This document shows, piece after piece, positions 44,478 to 52,604 of a stretch of 64,000 nucleotides of DNA. Below the pieces are notes generated by a model, which made no database searches, was not told where the DNA came from, and worked only from the letters and a program-made list of their open reading frames with translations. Position numbers and translations under genes: made by a program. This DNA comes from Oceanospirillum sp048265165 (GTDB lineage: Bacteria; Pseudomonadota; Gammaproteobacteria; Pseudomonadales; Halomonadaceae), in NCBI RefSeq assembly GCF_048265165.1, contig NZ_JBLXCD010000010.1:1-64000 (forward strand), written 5' to 3'. Within the stretch, counting starts at the first letter, position 1, and each line of letters starts with the position of its first letter.

Positions 44478-45458
44478 CTACCTGAAAATAGCCTGCAGCT
44501 GTTGACCAGATGAGACCCATGCCAATCCTTTATCCCGAGCAAACTGCTGCAGCTTTCTGAACTGTCCTACCGCTCGGCAGCGTGGTATACCTTTGGGTCG
44601 CATCGCTTTCAGCCAAGCGTCTGCGTCGATATTCAGCCGTTGCAGAATGGGCGGATGGCCCTCGGGGATAAAGCCGTGCTTATCTTCCCGTTGGCAGCGT
44701 CCAGCCCAGTCGACCAACGTCAGATAGTCCGCATAATCAAAAGCGATCACGTGTTCGCTGTCCGCCTGAGCGGCGGATAAGGCTTTCAGTTTGGGTAGGT
44801 CGCCATCATCACGGCCTTGAGCCTCTTCCCGAATACGCTGCTGCACCGAGGTGAAATCCGAGTGTTCCGGGCGATCAGTAAGTCCCGCCCGCACCGGATT
44901 CAGGTCGACATAGGCCATGCAGGTTAACAGCGCCTGCTCATCAAGCAGGGCCTGACTTTTAAACCGCCCCTCCCAGAATCGACCCGTACAGCCATCCTCT
45001 TCATTGGATTTTCGGGCGATATACTCATTCAGGCAGCGCATAAACCAGCTGATATCCATCAGACGCTGCCGCCACTCCTCAATGATTTCGATAGCTTTTT
45101 TCCGCTCGGCGTTACTGGTGCACTCGTTTTTCTGATAACGCTCAATCAGAACCGGCGCTTTAAACAGCAGCAACCAACGACGGATCACCTCATCCGCAGA
45201 CCAAGACTCCGCCTCCGTCTGATTGATATAAAGCACCAGATGATAGTGGTTGGACATAATAGCGTAAGCGCACACATCTACGGCGAACATCTGATCTAGC
45301 GTGGTTAAACGATCCAGAATCCATTGGCGGCGGTGTTCGTAGGACTGACCAGAAAAAGTGTCCTCGCCACATAAAAAGGCACGGCGAACACAGCGGGCGA
45401 TGCAGTGGTAATACGGGGTATCAGCGGTGCTGATCTGCTCATAGCGGGCACGGGTCAT
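44478..45458 (-). mobile_element. REP-associated tyrosine transposase (RAYT, Y1_Tnp/HuH)
   Basis: 326 residues from the ATG preceded by GGAGGATC; an ATG five codons upstream overlaps that site. The N-terminal transposase domain (about 1-190) holds YYHCIARCVRRAFLCGE, the VDVCAYAIMSNHYHLVL HuH motif and RFWEGRFKSQALLDEQALLTCMAYVDLNPVRAGL, typical of RAYT enzymes that nick single-stranded REP DNA. The catalytic Tyr is probably in the helix around MAYVDLNP. A C-terminal extension of about 100 residues is common in the long marine subgroup. The gene looks intact and is surrounded by related repeats and decayed copies, so it has probably been active here. Confidence 0.92.
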
Positions 45459-45699
45459 GGTGTGATCCTCCATAATTTCACCAGTGCTTTAAGTGTAGGT
45501 CAGACGGCTGGTTTTGGCAGGGTCAAATTATGGGTGTCCCAGTTTTTCCGATGCAGTGGTAATACGGGGTATCAGCGGTGCTGATCTGCTCATAGCGGGC
45601 ACGGGTCATGGTGCGATCCTCCATAATTTCACCAGTGCTTTAAGTGTAGGTCAGACGGCTGGTTTTGGCAGGGTCAAATTATGGGTGTCCCAGTTTTTT
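45398..45699. repeat. 151-bp perfect-period tandem duplication covering the RAYT start and 5' flank
   Basis: 45398-45548 and 45549-45699 are nearly identical direct copies (one clear difference is GTGTGATCC versus GTGCGATCC). Each holds the first codons of the transposase, its GGAGG site and the flank CCAGTGCTTTAAGTGTAGGT ending AAATTATGGGTGTCC. The second copy thus contains an orphan start region joined to flank DNA. Confidence 0.92.
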
Positions 45700-45737
45700 C
45701 CCAGTTTTTCCGGTTTTTTTAACTGAAGGGGCTTAAA

Positions 45738-45768
45738 CAAAAAAAGCACCCAAAGATGCAAGGGTGCT
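45738..45768 (-). terminator. Rho-independent terminator of the second puuC
   Basis: On the minus strand AGCACCC, ten bases, GGGTGCT then a T run. A second hairpin, GTGATCAGG (45844-45852), eight bases, CCTGATCAC (45861-45869), lies between it and the puuC stop; it has no T tract. Confidence 0.85.
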
Positions 45769-45907
45769 AAGACCAAAGTGAGCCCACAGGGGTGAGGCAC
45801 TCTGGCTGTGGCAGAAACAACAAGGGGTTGCTTCTGCCAGATGGTGATCAGGCAGATTGCCCTGATCACGACCAGGATTAAGTAGCGAGAAGGCGATTAA
45901 AGTCTGA

Positions 45908-47413
45908 TCAGTCGATATTAATCCAAACGTTTTTGATCTCGGAGTACTTATCCAGCGCATGCAGGGATTTGTCCCGGCCATTACCAGACGCTTTTACACC
46001 ACCAAACGGAACCGTGGTATCGCCTTCACCCCAGGTGTTCACCCAGACCATGCCGCTGTGAATCTTACGACTGACCCGGTGTGCGCGGGACAGGTTAGAC
46101 GTCCAGATCGCGGCCCCCAGGCCATACTGAGAGTCGTTGGCCAGTGCGATGGCTTCCTCTTCGGTTTCAAACTCACACACCGCCAGAACAGGGCCGAAGA
46201 TCTCTTCTTTTACGAAGGTCATGCCGTTATGCGCTTCGGTGACGATGGTGGGCTTGGCATAGAAACCTTCACCTTGCTGATATTCAGGCTCTCCACCCAA
46301 AATCACCTGACCACCCTCTTCGGTTGCGGAGCGGATATAACGGCTGACGGTATCCAGCTGTGTCTTATCGACCAGAGGCCCCATACTGGTGTTCGGGTCC
46401 AGAGGATCGCCCGGCTGATAACGGGATGCCGCTTCAACCAATGCGGCGATAAACTCGTCTTTGATACTTTTCTGCACATAGATACGGGAGCAGGCGATGC
46501 ACACTTCCCCTTGGTTGGAGAAGATGGCCGCTGCTGCGCCACCGGCTGCTTTTTTGATGTTATCGCAATCATCAAAAATCAGATTCGGGGATTTACCACC
46601 CGCTTCCAGCCAGACGCGTTTCATGTTGGATTCACCAGCGTAACCCAGCAGCATTCCGGCAACACGGGTTGAGCCGGTAAAGGCCAGTACGTGTACATCG
46701 TTATGCAGCGCCAACGCTTTACCGGCAGTATGGCCATAACCAGTTACAACGTTGAAGACACCATCCGGGATACCGGCTTCACTTGCTAGCTGCGCCAGAC
46801 GCAGGGCGCTCAGGCTGGTTTTTTCCGATGGTTTCAATACCACGCTGTTACCGGCTGCCAGCGCCGGTGCGATTTTCCAGCTCACCATCATCAAAGGGTA
46901 GTTCCACGGCGTTATCGCGGCGACAACACCCACAGGTTCGCGGCTAATCAGCGCCAGAGAACCCGGCGCTGTCGGGGCGATCTCACCATAAACTTTATCG
47001 ATACACTCTGCGGTCCACTGAATACAGTCGATGGCATCCGGTACATCAATTGCGGTCATTTCAGAGATGGATTTGCCCATATCCAGCGTGTCCAGAACAG
47101 CAAACTCATCTTTGTGCTGTTCAACCAGTGTTGCCAGTTTCAGCAGAACATTTTTACGGTGCTTAGGGGAAGCTTCCGCCCACTCACCGCTGCGGTAAGC
47201 GGCTAAACCGTTCGCAACCGCTTTATCAACGTCGGCCTGATCGCAGCTGGCCACATCGGTCAGGTGCTCTTCGGTGGCCGGGTTGATACTGGCAAAGGTC
47301 TCGCCACTTTCGGCATCGCAAAACTGCCCATTGATATAGGCCTGACCATGCAAGGTCAAAGATTTACTGAGTTCAAACCACTCATCACGGGTTACAGGTG
47401 TTTTAACGGTCAT
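45908..47413 (-). CDS. puuC: Gamma-glutamyl-gamma-aminobutyraldehyde dehydrogenase, copy 2
   Basis: A 501-residue aldehyde dehydrogenase. FTGSTRVAGMLLGYAGESNMKRVWLEAGGKSPNLIFDD carries the NAD site and general-base Glu; SNQGEVCIACSR carries the catalytic Cys (near residue 300), followed unusually by another Cys where most relatives have Gly. W-EMA-like N-terminus and GGVKASGNGRDKSLHALDKYSE C-terminus are PuuC traits. It is closer to the E. coli PuuC pattern than the copy at 8850. It lies on the same strand as speB but apart from it, with a GAGGTAG ribosome site. Expected product: gamma-glutamyl-GABA. Confidence 0.92.
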   Translation of the reverse strand: MTVKTPVTRDEWFELSKSLTLHGQAYINGQFCDAESGETFASINPATEEHLTDVASCDQADVDKAVANGLAAYRSGEWAEASPKHRKNVLLKLATLVEQHKDEFAVLDTLDMGKSISEMTAIDVPDAIDCIQWTAECIDKVYGEIAPTAPGSLALISREPVGVVAAITPWNYPLMMVSWKIAPALAAGNSVVLKPSEKTSLSALRLAQLASEAGIPDGVFNVVTGYGHTAGKALALHNDVHVLAFTGSTRVAGMLLGYAGESNMKRVWLEAGGKSPNLIFDDCDNIKKAAGGAAAAIFSNQGEVCIACSRIYVQKSIKDEFIAALVEAASRYQPGDPLDPNTSMGPLVDKTQLDTVSRYIRSATEEGGQVILGGEPEYQQGEGFYAKPTIVTEAHNGMTFVKEEIFGPVLAVCEFETEEEAIALANDSQYGLGAAIWTSNLSRAHRVSRKIHSGMVWVNTWGEGDTTVPFGGVKASGNGRDKSLHALDKYSEIKNVWINID

Positions 47414-47570
47414 TGTCTACCTCAGCTGAATTCGGTGCAGATCATACAGATCCGATAACTACTTGCCTGTCAGTGTAGGAAGGACTCGGGCAGCTCGGCT
47501 ATACCTCTCAGGATATAGAGGCATTTTCCGCTTAAGGCAGGTGTCTCTATCGGCTTCCAGTATGCCTGAC

Positions 47571-47600
47571 AGAAAAGGCCAGCACCTGCTGGCCTTTCTG
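47571..47600 (-). terminator. Terminator hairpin after speB
   Basis: On the minus strand AGAAAGGCCAGCA, two bases, TGCTGGCCTTTTCT: a long GC stem followed by a short T-rich run. Confidence 0.75.
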
Positions 47601-47620
47601 CATATCAGGCAATCCGGTTA

Positions 47621-48583
47621 TCAGCTTTTGGCGGCTTTCTGCTGCTTGTTTGCCGCCAGCACGTAGAGATATTCCAATGCCAGAGTCGCTCCAGCCAGCG
47701 CGGTAATCTCCGCATGATCATAGGCTGGAGCAACTTCCACCAGATCCATTCCGATCAAGTCAATGCCCTGCAAACCACGCACAATTTTCAAAGCACAGTC
47801 GATACTGATACCTGCGGCTACCGGTGTTCCTGTACCCGGTGCAAATGCAGGATCAATACCGTCGATATCAAAACTCAGATAGGTAGGCTTATCCCCCACC
47901 CGCTGACGGATTTTTTCCAATACGGCATGGGGGCCATTGTCACCAACCCAGGCGGCATCCAGTACTTCAAACGGATGACCTTCATAGGTGTAGGCGGTAC
48001 GGATACCAATCTGAATGGAGTGCTCGGTATCGATTAAGCCTTCTTCTACCGCCCGATGAAAGATGGTGCCGTGATCATACTCGCTGCCACCGGAATAGGT
48101 ATCCGTGTGAGCATCCACATGGATCAAGGCCATCGGGCCATACTTTTTCGCATAAGCTCGCAGTACCGGCAAAGAAATAAAATGGTCACCGCCAAAGGTC
48201 AGTGCCGTTTTATCGGCGTTCAGTATAGTGCCGATATGCGCCTCCAGACCGTCAACCATAGTCTGTGGCTCACCATGTTTAAACCGCACGTTGCCACTGT
48301 CTGTGACCGACAGGTGATCATCCAGGGCAAACTGCCAGGGCCAGCGGGCACCTTCCCATATAAGATTCGCAGATGCCTGACGGATCGCCTGGGGCCCCAT
48401 GCGAGAACCGGGTCGACCTGATGTTGCCAAATCAAATGGCACGCCACTAACAACAACATCTGCCAGAGAGGCCTGAATATCCCGCACCAGAGGGAACTGC
48501 ATAAACGTCATGCCCAGTTCACCGTACAGTGGCAGATCCGCATTGGCGACACTTCCGGTATGAAGGGGTGCAGTGGCTGACAT
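47621..48583 (-). CDS. speB: Agmatinase (ureohydrolase family)
   Basis: 320 residues of the arginase/agmatinase fold. The manganese ligands are in FGGDHFIS, IHVDAHTDTYSG and SFDIDGIDPAFAPGTGTPV, all intact. The N-terminal SGVPFDLATSGRPGSRMGPQAIRQ is very like SpeB of enterobacteria rather than guanidinobutyrase. It hydrolyses agmatine to putrescine and urea, feeding the polyamine genes of this window. A divergent LysR gene probably controls it. AGGAGCG precedes the ATG. Confidence 0.93.
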   Translation of the reverse strand: MSATAPLHTGSVANADLPLYGELGMTFMQFPLVRDIQASLADVVVSGVPFDLATSGRPGSRMGPQAIRQASANLIWEGARWPWQFALDDHLSVTDSGNVRFKHGEPQTMVDGLEAHIGTILNADKTALTFGGDHFISLPVLRAYAKKYGPMALIHVDAHTDTYSGGSEYDHGTIFHRAVEEGLIDTEHSIQIGIRTAYTYEGHPFEVLDAAWVGDNGPHAVLEKIRQRVGDKPTYLSFDIDGIDPAFAPGTGTPVAAGISIDCALKIVRGLQGIDLIGMDLVEVAPAYDHAEITALAGATLALEYLYVLAANKQQKAAKS

Positions 48584-48810
48584 GGTTAACGCTCCTGAAA
48601 CTTATTACTTGGATTTATGGGCTCAGCCCCGACTGACATCTGTACAGGTGGGATCAATTCAGCTGCCCTTGTGCTTTTTGTAAAGATTAGGCTTGCATGA
48701 ATCATTAGTGAAACGCATAGTTACAATATTGGTATGCATGAAATTAATATAACCTGATCTCTCCCGAAAAAGAGCTGTTACGAGTAGCACCTGATTATGA
48801 GCACCGCCGA

Positions 48811-49758
48811 ATGAAATCATTGCGTCAATTCGACCTGAACCTGCTGGTTCTGCTTGAAGCCTTGCTGACCGAATGCCATGTCAGCCGTGCCGCTGAAAGA
48901 GTTTTTCTCAGTCAATCCGCCATGAGTCATGCCCTGAACCGACTACGGGAACAGCTGGATGACCCTTTACTGATCCGCACGGAAAATGGTCTGCAGCCAA
49001 CCCCCAGAGCGCAAGAGTTACTGCCGGAGGTTCGCAATGCCCTGCGCCAGATTGAGCGCACCCTGGCCCCCCCTGAAAGCTTCGATCCCGCCAGTAGTCA
49101 ACGGGACTTTGTGATCGCTTGTACGGACTATTTTGAAGCGGCTGTTTTTCCACAGATGATGAGTTATTTTCAGGTTATAGCCCCCAATATCACGATAGAA
49201 GCCCGCATGATTATCGACGATGCCTTTCTATCCGACCTGGAAACAGGGGTCGTTGATCTGGTGATAGGAATGGATATTTGCAAACCTATACCGAGCCATC
49301 TTGAGGCTCAACGCTGGATTACAGAACAACAGATTTGCCTATTAGCCGATAACAATGAGCCCCACTTAAAACAGCTAAGTTTAGAGGACTATATTCAGCG
49401 ACCCCATATCGTGTTTTCTGACCTGGTAGGCAGTAATGCCAACGCTATCGATCATTGGTTAGCAGAAAAAGAGCTTAGCCGTCGCGCCATTGCTCGCACC
49501 GTAAACTATATGGCCGCAGCCAAGATCGTTGCCCAAAGCCAAGCGATTATGACCCTACCCTACCAGATGGGATTGCTGTTCAGTGAGATGTTGCCAGTAC
49601 GCTTAGTACAGCCTCCAGAAGGGCTGCCCTGCGTGCAAATGACCCAGATTTATCATCCGTTATATGCGAAAGAACCGGGGCGAATCTGGTTGCAACAACA
49701 GGTGCAGCACTTCGGCGACCAACTACTGAGCGGCGGTAAAGATTCAGGCCAAGACTGA
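48811..49758 (+). CDS. LysR-family transcriptional regulator
   Basis: 315 residues. The HTH (about 7-65: FDLNLLVLLEALLTECHVSRAAERVFLSQSAMSHALNRLREQ) is of the NodD/LinR-like LysR branch, followed by an effector domain (DFVIACTDYFEAAVFPQMMS onward). The 227 bases shared with speB hold the likely operator and both promoters, but no clear palindrome stands out to me. It probably regulates agmatine breakdown. The ribosome site is weak. Confidence 0.92.
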   Translation: MKSLRQFDLNLLVLLEALLTECHVSRAAERVFLSQSAMSHALNRLREQLDDPLLIRTENGLQPTPRAQELLPEVRNALRQIERTLAPPESFDPASSQRDFVIACTDYFEAAVFPQMMSYFQVIAPNITIEARMIIDDAFLSDLETGVVDLVIGMDICKPIPSHLEAQRWITEQQICLLADNNEPHLKQLSLEDYIQRPHIVFSDLVGSNANAIDHWLAEKELSRRAIARTVNYMAAAKIVAQSQAIMTLPYQMGLLFSEMLPVRLVQPPEGLPCVQMTQIYHPLYAKEPGRIWLQQQVQHFGDQLLSGGKDSGQD

Positions 49759-49926
49759 ACCAGCAGCGTAAGCTTACGGCTTATCATCAAAGATTAGACT
49801 CAACCCACATGTATCAGGCCCCCTCTCTGGATATGACAGGCATGGACTTGACCGCTATCAATGCAACAACAGCCACGAAGAGAATAATGGGCGTTATCTG
49901 CTAGACAACCCCAGGGGGAACACACT

Positions 49927-50943
49927 ATGAAAGCAGCTGTCGTCAATGAGTTTAAAGGCTCGCTAGAGATCAAAGATATTCCTCGGCCGGAGATCAAGGC
50001 AAAAGATGTCCTCGTGAAGATTCATGCCTGTGGTGTTTGCCATACGGATCTTCATGCCTGCCATGGAGACTGGCCGGTTAAACCTAAAATGCCACTGGTT
50101 CCGGGACATGAAGGTGTAGGAGAAATTGTTGAAGTTGGCAGCGAAATTCATCACCTGAGTGTTGGTGACCGGGTGGGCATACCTTGGCTATATAGCGCTT
50201 GCGGTCACTGCGACTATTGCCTGGAAGGAAAAGAAACACTCTGCCTGGATCAGCAGAATGCGGGATACTCTGTAGATGGCAGCTATGCTGAATACTGTTT
50301 GGCCGATGGTGAGTATGTTGTCAAAGTCCCGGATGGATTAAGCTATGTGGATGCTGCACCACTTTTTTGTGCTGGCGTAACAACCTATAAAGCGCTCAAG
50401 GTTACTGAAGTTAAACCCGGTGAGTGGGTTGCTATTATCGGTGTCGGTGGCCTCGGCCACTTAGCGGTGCAATATGCAGTTGCTATGGGAATGAATGTTA
50501 TCGCGGTTGACACCGGAGCTGAAAAGCTGGAGCTGGCGCAAAAACTGGGGGCAAAACACTGCATTGATTTTATGCAGGACACACCTTCGGCAAAGATTAT
50601 TGAGCTGACCGGTGGTGGTGCCCACGGTGTTGTCTGCACCGCTGTCTCTCAACCAGCTTTTAAAGAAGCTTACCGCGCCATTCGCCGTGGCGGGTCTTGT
50701 GTTCTGGTTGGGCTACCTCCAGAGGAGATGCCCATTCCAATTTTTGATACCGTGCTCAACGGAGTGAAGGTGATAGGCTCTATTGTTGGTACCCGTAAAG
50801 ACCTTAAAGAGTGCCTGCAGTTTGCCGCTGAAGGTAAAGTAAAAGCGATCACCGAGGTTAAGCAACTGGAAGATATCAACGATATCTTCGCTGAGATGGA
50901 AAAAGGTGAAATTACCGGCCGTATCGTGATGGATATGAGCTAA
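49927..50943 (+). CDS. adhP: Zinc-dependent alcohol dehydrogenase, AdhP type
   Basis: 338 residues of the medium-chain dehydrogenase family. Catalytic zinc ligands lie in HACGVCHTDLHA and PGHEGVGEIV; the structural zinc Cys are in CGHCDYCLEGKETLC; the NAD site is GVGGLGHLAVQYA. The overall pattern is that of propanol-preferring AdhP, interconverting short alcohols and aldehydes with NAD. GGGGGAAC lies before the ATG. It stands alone and is followed convergently by a hemerythrin gene, so there is no evident pathway link. Confidence 0.94.
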   Translation: MKAAVVNEFKGSLEIKDIPRPEIKAKDVLVKIHACGVCHTDLHACHGDWPVKPKMPLVPGHEGVGEIVEVGSEIHHLSVGDRVGIPWLYSACGHCDYCLEGKETLCLDQQNAGYSVDGSYAEYCLADGEYVVKVPDGLSYVDAAPLFCAGVTTYKALKVTEVKPGEWVAIIGVGGLGHLAVQYAVAMGMNVIAVDTGAEKLELAQKLGAKHCIDFMQDTPSAKIIELTGGGAHGVVCTAVSQPAFKEAYRAIRRGGSCVLVGLPPEEMPIPIFDTVLNGVKVIGSIVGTRKDLKECLQFAAEGKVKAITEVKQLEDINDIFAEMEKGEITGRIVMDMS

Positions 50944-50978
50944 AACACTACACATCTGAGGCCGGAAACCATCTGGCC

Positions 50979-51443
50979 TCAGATGCCTGCACTCTCTCCT
51001 AACCAACTGGCACGGCAACGAAGAAAATCTGCCAGGGGGTAATCCCAATCCTGCTGATGTTTATCCTGCCAATAGCAAAGCTTTAACTGTAATCCAACCG
51101 CATCAGGCTGATGACCGGCGTTCAGACTATTACGCTGATCATCCAATAGCAGCAACAAGGCATCATGCTGAGCTTTATGGGCCTTGTACTGATCAAACTC
51201 TGTGGTCAGCATAAAGCGCTCTTCCTGCTCAAAGTGCTCTTTAGCTTCCTGATAGATCTGCTCCAACAAACAGGAAAAGGCTGCCTTGTCCACCAAAGGT
51301 AAAGCGCCCAAAAGCGCAGTAAATTTATGATGCGCTCTGTCCATAGCGGCATGCTCGTAGTACTGCAGTCGCATTCCCGGCGCAATTTCAGACGCATTCA
51401 ATGTTCTCAGAACCGTTTTTGCAGTATTTTCAGAGGATTTCAT
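50979..51443 (-). CDS. Hemerythrin-like diiron oxygen-binding protein
   Basis: 154 residues from the ATG; a GTG four codons upstream is less likely. A four-helix bundle with all usual iron ligands at the right spacings: His38 or 39, His70-x3-Glu74, His89-x3-His93 and His129-x4-Asp134. Bacteriohemerythrins bind oxygen reversibly and serve in delivery, storage or sensing. No extra domain is attached. It is convergent with adhP, with 35 bases between the stops. Confidence 0.85.
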   Translation of the reverse strand: MKSSENTAKTVLRTLNASEIAPGMRLQYYEHAAMDRAHHKFTALLGALPLVDKAAFSCLLEQIYQEAKEHFEQEERFMLTTEFDQYKAHKAQHDALLLLLDDQRNSLNAGHQPDAVGLQLKLCYWQDKHQQDWDYPLADFLRCRASWLGESAGI

Positions 51444-51557
51444 AGTAACCGCCACATTATAAAGGAGTTCATCAGGCCAAACCGGCAGGACGCTTATCCT
51501 CGTTTTTTATGAGGTTTAAAACAATGCGGTTTGTCAAAACTCCGTTAATCAGGCGGA

Positions 51558-52460
51558 TTACGGGGCTAAACAGGCCTCTGATTTAGGCGATGGCCGACTG
51601 GACAAAAGCGCCTGAGCAACACCAGAGAACATAATCAATCCGCAGCCGGACAGCTGGAGAGGATTCAGGCTTTGGCCAAACAACAACCAACCCAAAGCCA
51701 CCACAGTGATAGGCTCCAGATAAGCTAAAGTACCAAAAGTTGAAGCCGGTAATGCCCTCAGGGCAACAACAGCCAGCACAATTGCCATAAAGCCGGGAAC
51801 AATTCCTGCCAGTACCAACCAACCCCACTGGGGCAACGAAATCACATCGCCCTGCAATAACATCAGCGGTAACATACAAAGTGCACCGGCAAACATCTGA
51901 TAGCCACTTCGGGTCAATACATGGACCCGCGCTTCAATCAGGCGGTTCGTCAGAATAAAGGCTGCGTAGCAAGCCATTGCACAAAGTCCATAGAACAGAC
52001 CCAGCGCCTCATCAGCACGACCTTCCAGGGAAAGATTAAACTCCATCATCATGGCAAAACCGAACAGGGCCAGCAGAATCAGACCAATTGAAGCGGTAGA
52101 TAGACGCTCGCCCATAAAAAAATGCGCCACGACAGATGCCGCTACCGGTGCCAGGTAGATCAGCATAATGGCATTTGCCATGGAGGTGTACTGCATTGAG
52201 AGTATGTAGAAGACCACAAAACCTGCCAAAAAGGCTCCGGTCAGCAGCACCTTTACACCGGGCCAAACTATGAGTTTCTCCTTCTGGCGGGTGACCAGCA
52301 GAAACAGCGCCATTAGCAAGGCACCAAAAAATAGGCGGTAAAAGGTGACAGCCTCAGCACTGACCCCAGCATAATGAGAGATGGTGCCAATTGTACCCAT
52401 AAAAAACGCAGACAGCGCTGCGGCAATCAGAAAGCGCCCGGAGGATAAATCAGAAGACAT
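51558..52460 (-). CDS. EamA/DMT-family transporter
   Basis: 300 residues from an ATG with CAGG eight bases before it; an upstream ATG (eight codons) lacks a ribosome site. Ten hydrophobic helices in two EamA repeats (LIAAALSAFFMGTIGTISHYA first; the second from about 145, with the late LAYLEPITVVALGWLLFGQSL). An exporter of amino acids or other metabolites; substrate unknown. It is preceded by the terminator of the phosphatase gene. Confidence 0.92.
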   Translation of the reverse strand: MSSDLSSGRFLIAAALSAFFMGTIGTISHYAGVSAEAVTFYRLFFGALLMALFLLVTRQKEKLIVWPGVKVLLTGAFLAGFVVFYILSMQYTSMANAIMLIYLAPVAASVVAHFFMGERLSTASIGLILLALFGFAMMMEFNLSLEGRADEALGLFYGLCAMACYAAFILTNRLIEARVHVLTRSGYQMFAGALCMLPLMLLQGDVISLPQWGWLVLAGIVPGFMAIVLAVVALRALPASTFGTLAYLEPITVVALGWLLFGQSLNPLQLSGCGLIMFSGVAQALLSSRPSPKSEACLAP

Positions 52461-52493
52461 TGTTTGCACCTGAATATCAGACATTGGAAATAA

Positions 52494-52524
52494 AAAAACC
52501 GGAGCCTTTCCAGCTCCGGTTGAT
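52494..52524 (-). terminator. Rho-independent terminator of the PhoD-like gene
   Basis: On the minus strand AACCGGAGC, seven bases, GCTCCGGTT then a T run of seven or more. Confidence 0.9.
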
Positions 52525-52604
52525 ACTACTGCATTCGGCTCTTTTACATCATATTCATGGTCTTTTCCAGAAAATATAACGGAATCAAAACAAAACCCCA
52601 GTGA

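Noticed and set aside
45844..45869. Another GATC-centred regulator operator, downstream of the second puuC
   Set aside because: GTGATCAGG and CCTGATCAC form a hairpin in a 3' region rather than a promoter and lack the TTTTGTGATCACAAAA form.
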